In this document: piece by piece, positions 54,900 through 63,446 of the stretch | Layout: each line of letters starts with the position of its first letter | Numbering within the stretch: position 1 is the stretch's first letter | NCBI GenBank assembly: GCA_013815685.1 | Contig: JACDFR010000011.1 | Span: 1-64,000 of the forward strand | Origin: Ramlibacter sp. | Lineage (GTDB): Bacteria; Pseudomonadota; Gammaproteobacteria; Burkholderiales; Burkholderiaceae_C | Length of the DNA stretch: 64,000 bases | Direction of reading: 5' to 3' | Made by a program: the position numbers and the translations under genes | Notes under the pieces: model-generated | Database searches by the model: none | Seen by the model: only the letters and a program-made list of their open reading frames with translations | What the model was told of the DNA's origin: nothing

Positions 54900-56146
54900 A
54901 GCAGGAACGCTGCCGCCGCGACGGCGGTAGGCGCGAGCGCGCCCAGCAGCAGGCGGCCCGGCCCGATGGCGCCATCCCTGAATCCGGGCCGCAGCAGGGC
55001 AACGCCGGCAGGGTTGGGCGCATTGGCAATGACCGTCAGGCCCCCGGCCGCCACGGCGCCGGCGACCAGCGAGTACTTCGCGGCGTCCGACAGCCCGTCG
55101 ATCAGGGACCCCAGGTACGTGAGCGCCGCATTGTCGGTGACGGCTGTGAGAGCGGCCGCGCCCCAGAACAGCGCGCCCGGATCCAGCCCCGAGACGATCG
55201 GCTGCAGCCACCATTGCTGCATCCCGCCCAGCACCACCAGCCCCGCCAGGAAGAAAGCGACCAGCAGCGCCTCCTTGATCAGCAGCGGCTGCTGGTAACG
55301 CTCGTAGGCCTTGGTAAAGCCCAGGAAAAACAGGAACAGGCCGATGAACATCGCGGGATGGTGAGCCACGGCCACAACGGCCGCCAGGAACAGGAGATGG
55401 ATGATGCTGACGAAAACCGGCATCGGGGCCCGGCCGTCGGGCTCGTCGGATCGCTGGGCCGCCGTGAGATGCCGCCGCATCAGCAGCACTGCCGCGGTGG
55501 CGTTGACCACCACTGCCAATGCCGCGCGCCAGCCAAAGGTCTTGGCCATGAAGGCCGAGTCCCATCCCCAGGCCGATGCCACCATCAGCACCGGCGGCGC
55601 GGCGTAGGAGGTGAGCGTGCCGCCGATCGACACGTTGACGAACAGTACGCCCAGCGCGAAGTACTTGAGCCACTCCGGCATGCCCGGCCGGAACACTGTC
55701 GGCGCGAGCAACAGGGCCGCCAGCGTCATGGCGGCCGGCTCGGTGACCAGCGAGCCCAGCAGGGGAAGCAGCGCCAGGCACAGCCACGCGGTGGCCAGCG
55801 GCGTGGCGACCGGTGCTGCCCGGGCCAGCAGGTCGACCAGGGCACGCAGCGCCTCGAGCACCGGGCGCGAAGCCGCGATCACCATGATCACGAAGACGAA
55901 CATCGGCTCGGTGTATTGGCGCGATTCCACATACGCAATGGCGCTGTCCGCGCCCGCCATGACGGCCAGTGTCGTTACCAGCACCATGGCCCAGAAGCCG
56001 AACACGACCTCGATCTCGCCGAGAAGGTGAAACAGGCCCGCGTGGCGGGGAAAGCGGCGACTCAGCCGCTCCAGTTGCCCGGCCGCGAATGTGTGCAGCA
56101 CGGCGATGCCAAAGAGCACCGCCGCGACAAGGTTGATCGACGTCAT
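54896..56146 (-). CDS. Putative Na+/H+ antiporter (PF07399-type)
   Basis: 416-aa protein with about eleven membrane segments. GSLVTEPAAMTLAALLL, NVSIGGTLTSYAAPPVLMVA and AALTAVTDNAALTYLGS are the motifs of the putative Na+/H+ antiporter group (PF07399) and of related UIT/ArsB-like transporters. ATG 56146 starts the first helix. It lies downstream of the DctQM operon but after that operon's terminator. Confidence 0.75.
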   Translation of the reverse strand: MTSINLVAAVLFGIAVLHTFAAGQLERLSRRFPRHAGLFHLLGEIEVVFGFWAMVLVTTLAVMAGADSAIAYVESRQYTEPMFVFVIMVIAASRPVLEALRALVDLLARAAPVATPLATAWLCLALLPLLGSLVTEPAAMTLAALLLAPTVFRPGMPEWLKYFALGVLFVNVSIGGTLTSYAAPPVLMVASAWGWDSAFMAKTFGWRAALAVVVNATAAVLLMRRHLTAAQRSDEPDGRAPMPVFVSIIHLLFLAAVVAVAHHPAMFIGLFLFFLGFTKAYERYQQPLLIKEALLVAFFLAGLVVLGGMQQWWLQPIVSGLDPGALFWGAAALTAVTDNAALTYLGSLIDGLSDAAKYSLVAGAVAAGGLTVIANAPNPAGVALLRPGFRDGAIGPGRLLLGALAPTAVAAAAFLL

Positions 56147-56169
56147 TGGGCCAGTCTGGTTGCGCATCA

Positions 56170-56200
56170 AAAAAGACAAGGGCCCAAAGGCCCTTGTCTT
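56170..56200 (-). terminator. Rho-independent terminator after DctQM
   Basis: AAGACAAGGGCC - TTTG - GGCCCTTGTCTT followed by TTTT on the minus strand, a perfect 12-bp stem 14 nt after the DctM stop. Confidence 0.88.
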
Positions 56201-56213
56201 GCGGGTTGTTGAC

Positions 56214-57983
56214 TTACTTCTTGAACAGGTCGTCGATCTTTTTCTGCTCGTCGTCGAGAGTCTTCTGTTCTTGCGCAGGATTGGGCATCGCCTCGACGCC
56301 GCTGGCGGCCCCGGCCGGCGGCTTGTTGGCATCCTGCATCTCCTGGTTCATCTGGATCTGCACCTTGTTAAGGTCGACCGCCTCCGCCTTGTCCAGGCCG
56401 CTCGAGACGATCCCGGGGAATACGATGATGAGGCTCACCATCACGATCTGGATCAGCACGAACGGCACCGCGCCCCAGTAGATCTGCATGGTGGTAACCG
56501 GCGGGGTCATCTTGCCGGTGATGCGGTCCTTGTATTCCTTGTCGGGGGCTACGCTGCGCAGGTAGAACAGGGCGAAGCCGAACGGCGGGTGCATGAACGA
56601 GGTCTGCATGTTCACCGCCAGCAGCACGCCGAACCAGACCAGGTCGATGCCCAGCTTTTCGGCGACGGGCGCCAGCAGCGGCACCACGATAAAGGACAAC
56701 TCGAAAAAGTCGAGGAAGAAGGCCAGCACGAAGATCAGGATGTTGACCACGATCAGGAAGCCCAGCTGGCCGCCCGGCAGGCCCGACAGGAGGTGTTCCA
56801 CCCACTTCGGACCGTCGACCCCCTGGAAGGTCAAGCCGAAAGTCGTCGCGCCGATCAGGATGAAGACCACGAAGCACGACAGCTTGGTGGTGGTGTTGAG
56901 CGCTTGGCGCAGCAGCGAGAAGCTCAGGCGTCCGCGCGCGATCGCCATGACGATGGCGCCGAGGGCACCCATGGCGCCGCCCTCCGTGGGCGTGGCGATA
57001 CCCAGGAAAATCGTTCCCAGTACCAGGAAGATCAGCAGCAGCGGCGGGATGAGAACGAAGGTGACGCGCTCGGCCATGCGCGAGAGCAGGCCCAGGCGGG
57101 TCACCTTGTTGATGACCGCAATGACGAACGCCAGCAGCACGCCCGCGCACATCGCGACCACGATGGTCTCGTCGGTGGCGACGGTATCGACCTGCGTGCC
57201 TGTCCACCAGCTCACGACCTTCGCGTAGTTCTTGCCCAGTGTCACGGCGAGCGCCGTCGAGATCACGGTCAGTGCGAGCAGCGAAGGCAGGCCGCTCTTG
57301 CCGTCGTCTTCCCGGATGGTGCGGGCTTCGGCCGGCAGGGCGGGCACCCACTGCGGCTTGATGAACGCCAGGATGATCACGTAGCTCGCATACATGCCCG
57401 TGAGGATGAAGCCGGGAAGGAAAGCACCCTTGTACATGTCGCCGACGCTGCGGCCCAGCTGGTCGGCCAGGATGATCAGCACCAGCGAGGGCGGGATGAT
57501 CTGCGCCAGCGTGCCCGACGCGGCGATAACGCCGGCGGCCAGCCGGCGGTCGTAGCCGTAGCGCAGCATGATGGGCAGGGAGATCAAGCCCATGGAAATC
57601 ACGGAGGCCGCGACCACGCCGGTCGTGGCGGCGAGCAGGGCGCCGACGAAGATCACCGCCAGCGCCAGGCCGCCGCGGATGGGGCCGAACAGCTGGCCGA
57701 TGGTGTCCAACAGGTCTTCGGCCATGCCGCTTCGCTCGAGGATGAGGCCCATCAGCGTAAAGAACGGAACGGCCAGCAGCGTGTCGTTCTGCATGATACC
57801 GAAAATGCGCAGCGGCAAGGCCTGCAGCAGCGATTCGGGCAGCACATTGAGCTCGACGCCGATGACGGCGAAGAACAAGCCGCAGGCGCCGAGGCTGAAG
57901 GCCACCGGGAAGCCGAACAGCAGGAAGATGATCAGGCCCACGAACATGATCGGGGCGAGGTTGCCGATGAAGAACTCCATCAT
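56214..57983 (-). CDS. dctM: TRAP transporter large permease, DctM
   Basis: 589-aa membrane permease, longer than the usual 430 aa. Typical segments include GLILERSGMAEDLLDTIGQLFGPIRGGLA, TGVVAASVISMGLISLPIMLRYGYD and GTLAQIIPPSLVLIILAD. The extra length is a central insertion with additional hydrophobic segments (about residues 200-330) and a charged C-terminal tail (NPAQEQKTLDDEQKKIDDL); such long DctM proteins pair with TakP-type binding proteins. It starts 28 nt after DctQ. Confidence 0.92.
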   Translation of the reverse strand: MMEFFIGNLAPIMFVGLIIFLLFGFPVAFSLGACGLFFAVIGVELNVLPESLLQALPLRIFGIMQNDTLLAVPFFTLMGLILERSGMAEDLLDTIGQLFGPIRGGLALAVIFVGALLAATTGVVAASVISMGLISLPIMLRYGYDRRLAAGVIAASGTLAQIIPPSLVLIILADQLGRSVGDMYKGAFLPGFILTGMYASYVIILAFIKPQWVPALPAEARTIREDDGKSGLPSLLALTVISTALAVTLGKNYAKVVSWWTGTQVDTVATDETIVVAMCAGVLLAFVIAVINKVTRLGLLSRMAERVTFVLIPPLLLIFLVLGTIFLGIATPTEGGAMGALGAIVMAIARGRLSFSLLRQALNTTTKLSCFVVFILIGATTFGLTFQGVDGPKWVEHLLSGLPGGQLGFLIVVNILIFVLAFFLDFFELSFIVVPLLAPVAEKLGIDLVWFGVLLAVNMQTSFMHPPFGFALFYLRSVAPDKEYKDRITGKMTPPVTTMQIYWGAVPFVLIQIVMVSLIIVFPGIVSSGLDKAEAVDLNKVQIQMNQEMQDANKPPAGAASGVEAMPNPAQEQKTLDDEQKKIDDLFKK

Positions 57984-58011
57984 GTACTCCTTGTTCTAGT
58001 TGTTCGAGTTG

Positions 58012-58608
58012 TCAGACTTTGCCTTCGCGCTCGGCGAGGCGTCGGATGGCGTCGGCAAGTTCTTCTTCTGCGGTTTTCTCCACTTTCTTGGCCGTGGGGT
58101 CGTCGATGAGGCCCTTGAGGAAGGCCACTCGTTTGATCAGCTCGGAAAATCCCTGCAGCAGCAGCAGCGTGAAGCCTACCGGCATCATGAGGTACACGGG
58201 CCAGCGCAGCAGCCCGCCCGCGTTCGACGACATCTCCCCGGAGTAGAAGCCCTTGAGGAAGAACGGCGTGCCGTACCAGAGGATGGCGAGGCACACGGGC
58301 GTGAGAAACAGCGTGAAGCCGATGACGTCGATCCAGATCTGGCTGCGCTTGGACAGGCGGCTGGACACCACGTCGATCTTGACATGCTCGCCATTGAGAA
58401 GCGTGTAGCCCGCGGCCAGCAGGAAGGACGCGGCGAACAAATACCACTGCACTTCGAGGAAGGCGTTCGAGCTGTAGTTGAAGCTCTTGCGCACCACGGC
58501 GTTGAAGCCGCTGATGACCGTGGACAGAAGAATCAGCCAGATGACATATTTGCCGATCTGGGTGTTGAGCCAATCGACGGCCCTCGAAAATTTTAATAAG
58601 GACTGCAT
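58012..58608 (-). CDS. dctQ: TRAP transporter small permease, DctQ
   Basis: 198-aa membrane protein with four hydrophobic segments and the DctQ signature FLEVQWYLFAASFLLAAGYTLLNGEHVKIDVV. It forms the permease complex with DctM. The long charged C-terminus (KKVEKTAEEELADAIRRL) is cytoplasmic. The 160 bp upstream up to senA is the shared divergent promoter region. Confidence 0.92.
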   Translation of the reverse strand: MQSLLKFSRAVDWLNTQIGKYVIWLILLSTVISGFNAVVRKSFNYSSNAFLEVQWYLFAASFLLAAGYTLLNGEHVKIDVVSSRLSKRSQIWIDVIGFTLFLTPVCLAILWYGTPFFLKGFYSGEMSSNAGGLLRWPVYLMMPVGFTLLLLQGFSELIKRVAFLKGLIDDPTAKKVEKTAEEELADAIRRLAEREGKV

Positions 58609-58769
58609 GTTGTCTCCGTGATGTTCAGGCGCACGCGAGACCGTCCACGGCTGTACCCAGTCGCGTGTCGGCCATCTTGTAGTAAGGAAATTTTAGTGTC
58701 GACTATAAAAGCCAAGCTGACACCTGTTTGACGGTGTTTATCCCGATAGTGGCTTGGTGATAATGCCCT

Positions 58770-60035
58770 ATGCCCGCCGTTTCACCCGATGCGCTGCCGC
58801 AGTCCATCGACTCACCCGCGATGCGGCATGCCGGGCGCCAGCTCCTGTCGCTGGCTTTGATGGACGCCCGCAATCACAGCCTGCACCTGCTGTCGCACTT
58901 CAAGCAGGCCGTGCCGCAGGGCAAGCCCGATGTGCCGGTGCGCGCCGAGATCGAACTGCCGCAGTGGCTGGCGGGACACATCGGCTGGATGGCCGAGTAC
59001 TGGATCGGGCGCAATCCACAGCGCCACCTCGGGCCCGCATGCCCGGCCGGCACCGTGCGGCTGGCATCGATCGAACCGATGGCTGACCGTTGGTTCGATC
59101 CGGCGCTGGCACTGCACCGCGCGCCCCAGCCGCTGCAACTGCCCGGCTTTCAGGCAATCCGCGCCTACCTCCTCGAAACCCTGGAACGCACGCTCGAGTT
59201 GCTCGACCACGCCGCCGAAGACGACGCCGGCCTGTATTTCTTCCGGGTCGCCCTGTTTCACGAGGATCTGCGCTGCGAGCAGCTCGTGACGCTGGCGCAG
59301 GCCCTGGCCGCGCCGCTCGCTCTTGCCCTGCCCGCGAGAATGCAGGGGCGCGATGCCATGCTGGTGCCGGCGGGCCGCTGGCAGCTGGGCTCGGCGCCGG
59401 GAGGTTTCGTGTTCGACGTCGAAAAGTGGGCGCACGAGGTCGATGTGCCGGAGTTCGAGATTGACGCGCAGCCGGTGAGCTGGGGCCAGTACCTGGAGTT
59501 CGTCGACGATGGGGGTTACGACCGGCCCGAGCTGTGGCTGCCGCAAGGTTGGGAATGGTTGCAGCGCGAGGCACGCCGGGAGGGGCGGCGCGGGCCGCGT
59601 TACGTGGAACAGATCGGTTCGGCCAGCGGGGCCGTGATGCAGATGCTGTTCGGTAAATCCGTGCGGATGGGCGCCAGCCAGAGCGCGATGCACGTGAGCT
59701 GGTGGGAAGCGGATGCCTGGGCCCGTTGGGCGGAACGGCGGCTGCCCACCGAGGTCGAGTGGGAGATGGCCGCGCACACCGCGGCACGGCGGGGGTTCCG
59801 GTGGGGCGATGTGCGCGAATGGACCGCCAGCACGCTGCGGCCTTGGCCCGGTTTCGTTTCGGATGCCTGGACCCGCCATACGGACCGGGATGCCCAGAAC
59901 TTCTTTGGCCGAGCCCGGGTGCAGCGGGGAGCCTCGTTCGCCGCGCGCTCGCGCATTAAGCATCCGAAGTTCCGGGGCTTTGCGCTGCCTGAGCGCGACG
60001 ATGGCTTCGTGGGCTTTCGCACCTGCACGCCTTAG
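58770..60035 (+). CDS. SenA/EgtB-like protein with substituted metal ligand
   Basis: 421-aa protein with an N-terminal DinB-like helical domain (LALMDARNHSLHLLSHF, about 28-44) and a C-terminal formylglycine-generating/SUMF1-type domain (DAMLVPAGRWQLGSAPG ... GASQSAMHVSWWEADAWARWAERRLPTEVEWEMAA ... VQRGASFAARSRIKHPKFRGFALPERDDGFVGFRT). This is the layout of ergothioneine EgtB and selenoneine SenA sulfoxide/selenoxide synthases, and the wording is closest to SenA. The first iron His is kept (GHIGW, His70), but the HxxxHxE pair reads His164-Glu-Asp-Leu-Arg168-Cys-Glu170: the second His is Arg. SenB/SenC-type genes are absent. Confidence 0.75.
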   Translation: MPAVSPDALPQSIDSPAMRHAGRQLLSLALMDARNHSLHLLSHFKQAVPQGKPDVPVRAEIELPQWLAGHIGWMAEYWIGRNPQRHLGPACPAGTVRLASIEPMADRWFDPALALHRAPQPLQLPGFQAIRAYLLETLERTLELLDHAAEDDAGLYFFRVALFHEDLRCEQLVTLAQALAAPLALALPARMQGRDAMLVPAGRWQLGSAPGGFVFDVEKWAHEVDVPEFEIDAQPVSWGQYLEFVDDGGYDRPELWLPQGWEWLQREARREGRRGPRYVEQIGSASGAVMQMLFGKSVRMGASQSAMHVSWWEADAWARWAERRLPTEVEWEMAAHTAARRGFRWGDVREWTASTLRPWPGFVSDAWTRHTDRDAQNFFGRARVQRGASFAARSRIKHPKFRGFALPERDDGFVGFRTCTP

Positions 60036-61120
60036 CGAGGCGGCAAGCTCCACCATGGCAGCTGGCGGCGCAAACTGAGGACCTGCCCGCACGGCCCGGG
60101 CTGGTACCCCGGCAGCGCGGCCACCCGGGATCGCCACTCGCTGCCTTGCAGCACCTGGAGCAAGGCGCGCACGGGCGGCTCGTCCAACGCAGCCTTGAGG
60201 CAGACGAGGTAGTAGTCTTCCTGCAGCAAAGGCACGAACGCCAGTCCGCGCGGCCGCGCCGCCGCTTCGATGCCGAGTGCCGCATCGGCGACGCCGGAAA
60301 CCACGGCCTGCGCGACGGCTGCGTGCGAGGGCTCGGTGATGCCGTAACCCCGAATGTCGGACGGGCCAAGGCCTGCCTGCGCCAGCAGGTCGTCGAGCAG
60401 GATGCGGGTGCCCGTGCCCAGCGCGCGATTGACGAAGCGTGCCTGTCGTGCCGCCACGTCCGCGAGCGAGTCCAGGCCCAGTGGATTGCCCGGCGCCACG
60501 ATCAACCCCTGGCTGCGGCGCGCGAAGCCTATGAGCTTGTGGCGGCCGGGCTGCAGCAGCGGCTGATAAGTGCGCTGGGCAAGCGTGCCCACCGCCGGGG
60601 TGGCGGGCACGTGGAAGCCCGCCATCACGCAGCGGCCCTCGTTGAGGGCACTGATCGCGTCGACGCTGCCGCAAAAACGGATGTCCAGGTGCAGTCCCGC
60701 GCTGGCCAGCGCATGATCCCGCAGGGCTGCCAGCGCGTCGTCATGGCTCGCGAAGAACGCAAGCACCTGGACCGCGTCGTCGAAGGCGACGCAGAAGGCA
60801 CGTTCCAGGTCGGCGTGCAAGGCCTCGATCTGCGGCGCCAGCCGCGCCTGGGCCTGGCGCTCGGCCCACAACAGCTTCAGGCCGAATTCGGACAGCCGTG
60901 CGGGCTGGCCCTTGTCCCAGACAATCAGCGCCTGGCCGAGTTCGGCCTCCCAGCGCTTGAGCTCGCCCCAAACGTGCCGATACGAGAGGTGCAGCGACCG
61001 GGCGGCGGTCGAAATGGAGCCGCACTCCTTCACGGCTTGCAGCAGGTCCATGCGGGCGTTGCGGATCAGCCGCGGGCCGCCCCGGCCGGCCCAGGTGTAG
61101 GAGAGTTCGATCTTGCGCAC
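60032..61120 (-). CDS. ModE-like regulator with periplasmic-binding-protein-type sensor domain
   Basis: 362-aa regulator. The N-terminal winged helix (DLLQAVKECGSISTAARSLHLSYRHVWGELKRWE) is of the ModE/LysR-like type and the remainder is a PBP-like oxyanion-binding domain (FVNRALGTGTRILLDDLLAQAG). Such proteins sense molybdate or tungstate. It is divergent from the tup operon with an inverted repeat between them and overlaps senA convergently by 4 nt. Confidence 0.85.
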   Translation of the reverse strand: MRKIELSYTWAGRGGPRLIRNARMDLLQAVKECGSISTAARSLHLSYRHVWGELKRWEAELGQALIVWDKGQPARLSEFGLKLLWAERQAQARLAPQIEALHADLERAFCVAFDDAVQVLAFFASHDDALAALRDHALASAGLHLDIRFCGSVDAISALNEGRCVMAGFHVPATPAVGTLAQRTYQPLLQPGRHKLIGFARRSQGLIVAPGNPLGLDSLADVAARQARFVNRALGTGTRILLDDLLAQAGLGPSDIRGYGITEPSHAAVAQAVVSGVADAALGIEAAARPRGLAFVPLLQEDYYLVCLKAALDEPPVRALLQVLQGSEWRSRVAALPGYQPGPCGQVLSLRRQLPWWSLPPR

Positions 61121-61158
61121 GGTGGCGCAGTATCCCGCATTCGATGAACGGGGCCGAC

Positions 61159-61180
61159 GCTATGCACGCGCATGCATAGC
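61159..61180. promoter_or_regulatory. ModE-type operator between regulator and tup operon
   Basis: GCTATGCA - CGCGCA - TGCATAGC: an 8-bp perfect inverted repeat with a 6-bp spacer, close in shape to the ModE site (GCTATAT-N-ATATAGC). It lies about 40 bp from both divergent starts. Confidence 0.75.
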
Positions 61181-61219
61181 TCGCTAGCACTGATGCGGGC
61201 ATGCGTACCCAGGGCTAGC

Positions 61220-61960
61220 ATGCCCGCCATGAACAGTTTCTCGGACAGCGCCGCGGGTGCACTGGCACTGATCGCGGGGTTCGATGCCACGCTCACGGCC
61301 ATCGTGCTGCGCTCGCTCGCCGTGAGCGCGGCGGCCTGTGGACTGGCTTGCTGCATCGGGATGGCCGCCGGCGCCTGGCTGGCCGTGGCTCGCTTCAGGG
61401 GCCGGGGCGCGCTGCTGACGGTGCTCAATACCTTGCTGGCCTTGCCTTCCGTGGTGGTGGGGCTGCTGGCGTACCTGCTGCTGTCCCGCTCGGGACCGCT
61501 TGGGTTTCTGGGCTGGCTGTTCTCTTTCAAGGCGATGGTGCTGGCGCAAACCGTGCTCGTGCTCCCGGTGGCGGCGGCGCTGACCCGCCGGGCCGTGGAG
61601 GACGCCGACGGCAGCCACGGCGAGCAGCTTGCTTCGCTGGGCGCCCGCCCGCTGCTGCGCGGTCTGCTGCTGGCGTGGGACGAGCGTCATGCCCTGCTCA
61701 CGATCGCGATCGCCTGCTTCGGACGCGCGGTGTCGGAAGTGGGCGCGGTGATGATCGTGGGCGGAAATATCGATGGCTTCACCCGGGTCATGACCACCGC
61801 GATCGCGCTGGAAACAAGCAAGGGAGACCTGCCCCTGGCCCTGGCGTTGGGCGCGCTGCTGCTTCTTGTGGTGCTGGGCTTGAACGCATTGGTGGCGCTG
61901 GTCGGGCGCTGGCACGGCGTGGCCGCCCGGCTGTCGCCCGCGCAGCGGGTTGCCGCATGA
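61220..61960 (+). CDS. tupB: Tungstate ABC transporter permease
   Basis: 246-aa inner-membrane permease with six hydrophobic segments and an EAA-like loop (EQLASLGARPLLRGLLLAW). LPSVVVGLLAYLLLSRSGPLGFLGWLFS and GAVMIVGGNIDGFTRVMTTAIALETSKGDLPLAL are typical of TupB/WtpB permeases. ATG 61220 has AGGG upstream; ATG 61229 is an alternative. The stop overlaps the ATPase start (ATGA). Confidence 0.9.
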   Translation: MPAMNSFSDSAAGALALIAGFDATLTAIVLRSLAVSAAACGLACCIGMAAGAWLAVARFRGRGALLTVLNTLLALPSVVVGLLAYLLLSRSGPLGFLGWLFSFKAMVLAQTVLVLPVAAALTRRAVEDADGSHGEQLASLGARPLLRGLLLAWDERHALLTIAIACFGRAVSEVGAVMIVGGNIDGFTRVMTTAIALETSKGDLPLALALGALLLLVVLGLNALVALVGRWHGVAARLSPAQRVAA

Positions 61961-62658
61961 CGGCGCTGGTGCAGCTGCACGCCGTGGACGTGCGTTTCGG
62001 CCATGTCGATGCGCTATCGCAGATCGGGTTGAACGTGCTGGCCGGCCAGCGCGTGGCGCTGATCGGCGCCAATGGCAGCGGCAAGAGTACCTTGCTGAGG
62101 GTCCTGCATGGGCTGGTGCAGCCCAGCGCCGGCACCGTCTCACGCGGCCCCGCGATCCGCCAGGCGATGGTCTTCCAGCGGCCCTGGATGCTGCGGGCCA
62201 GCGCGCGCTCGAACGTGGCGCTGGGGCTGTGGCTGGCGGGCGTGTCCTGGCGCGAGGCCAGGGCCAGCGCCCACTACGCGTTGGGGCGGGTCGGCTTGTC
62301 CGCGCTGGCGTCGCGCAACGCCCGTACCCTCTCAGGCGGCCAGCAGCAGCGGCTCGCGCTTGCCCGTGCCTGGGCCTTGAAGCCGCACATGCTGATGCTG
62401 GACGAGCCCACTTCCAGCCTCGATCCGCATGCCAAGCGCGAAGTGGAAGCCTTGATCGGCGAGTTCGCCGGCGACGGCATGACGCTGGTGTTCGCCAGTC
62501 ACAACCTCGGCCAGGTCAAGCGCCTGGCCACGCGCGTCGTCTACCTGGAGCAGGGGCGGGTACTGGCCGATCTGCCGGTGAGCCGGTTTTTCGATGGCGA
62601 AGTGCTGGCCCGAACTTCGCAGGAGGCGGCGCTGTTCCTCAAGGGAGAACTGGCATGA
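61957..62658 (+). CDS. tupC: Tungstate ABC transporter ATP-binding protein
   Basis: 233-aa ATPase with Walker A ALIGANGSGKSTLL, signature LSGGQQQRLALARAW, Walker B MLMLDEPTSSLDPHA and the switch His in VFASHNLGQ. It is coupled to both neighbours by ATGA overlaps, so tupB, tupC and tupA form one operon. Confidence 0.93.
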   Translation: MTALVQLHAVDVRFGHVDALSQIGLNVLAGQRVALIGANGSGKSTLLRVLHGLVQPSAGTVSRGPAIRQAMVFQRPWMLRASARSNVALGLWLAGVSWREARASAHYALGRVGLSALASRNARTLSGGQQQRLALARAWALKPHMLMLDEPTSSLDPHAKREVEALIGEFAGDGMTLVFASHNLGQVKRLATRVVYLEQGRVLADLPVSRFFDGEVLARTSQEAALFLKGELA

Positions 62659-63434
62659 GATGGCTGGCCGTGCTGGCGCTGGGGTGGCTCTGCTTCGCGG
62701 CGGGGGCGCAGATCGTGGTGGCGTCCACGACATCCACTGAACAGTCCGGCCTGTTTGCTCATCTCTTGCCCGAATTCCGCAAGGTCACGGGCGTCGAAGT
62801 GAAAGTGGTGGCGCTGGGGACCGGCCAGGCGCTGGACATGGGCAGGCGCGGCGACGCGGACGTGGTGTTCGTCCACGACCGGGCGCAGGAGGAGAGATTC
62901 GTGGCCGAGGGACACGCACTGCGGCGCTATCCCGTCATGTACAACGATTTTGTGCTGGTGGGCCCGCGCGCGGATCCCGCCGGCGTGAAGGGCGCCGACA
63001 TCGCAGCCGCGCTGGGAAAAATCGCGGCGAGCGGCACCGCCTTCATTTCAAGGGCCGACAGGAGCGGCACCCATGCCGCCGAGCTGCGCTTCAGGGCGCT
63101 GGCACCGGTGGCCGCGAAGGGCGGGGGGTACCGTGAATGTGGATGCGGCATGGGCCCGGCCCTCAATATCGCGGCCTCGGCGGGTGCCTATGCGCTGGCG
63201 GACCGCGCAACCTGGCTGAGTTTCAGGAACCGCGGCGAACTCGCGGTACTGGTGGAAGGCGACGGGCGCCTGCTCAATGAGTACGGCGCGATGGTGGTCA
63301 GTCCCGTGCGGCATCCGCATGTGAAGGCGGCGCAGGCTCAGCAGTTCCTGGACTGGCTGCTCTCGCCGGCGGGGCAAGGTGCGATCGCTGCTTACCGCAT
63401 CGACGGGCAGCAGCTGTTCTTCCCCATCCGTTGA
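62655..63434 (+). CDS. tupA: Tungstate-binding periplasmic protein
   Basis: 259-aa binding protein. A signal peptide (LAVLALGWLCFAAGAQ) precedes the oxyanion-binding VASTTSTEQSGLFAHLLP; further family motifs are VFVHDRAQEERFV, VMYNDFVLVGP, SRADRSGTHAAELRF and the ADRATWLSF segment. TupA proteins bind tungstate with high selectivity. In a species that also uses molybdenum enzymes, molybdate binding cannot be excluded from sequence alone. Confidence 0.9.
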   Translation: MRWLAVLALGWLCFAAGAQIVVASTTSTEQSGLFAHLLPEFRKVTGVEVKVVALGTGQALDMGRRGDADVVFVHDRAQEERFVAEGHALRRYPVMYNDFVLVGPRADPAGVKGADIAAALGKIAASGTAFISRADRSGTHAAELRFRALAPVAAKGGGYRECGCGMGPALNIAASAGAYALADRATWLSFRNRGELAVLVEGDGRLLNEYGAMVVSPVRHPHVKAAQAQQFLDWLLSPAGQGAIAAYRIDGQQLFFPIR

Positions 63435-63446
63435 GGCCGGCCGGCG

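Noticed and set aside
56091-58109. Long plus-strand ORF (672 codons) opposite DctM
   Set aside because: Composition (Asp, Gln, His, Arg repeats) is that of an antisense shadow; the DctM reading on the minus strand is unmistakable.
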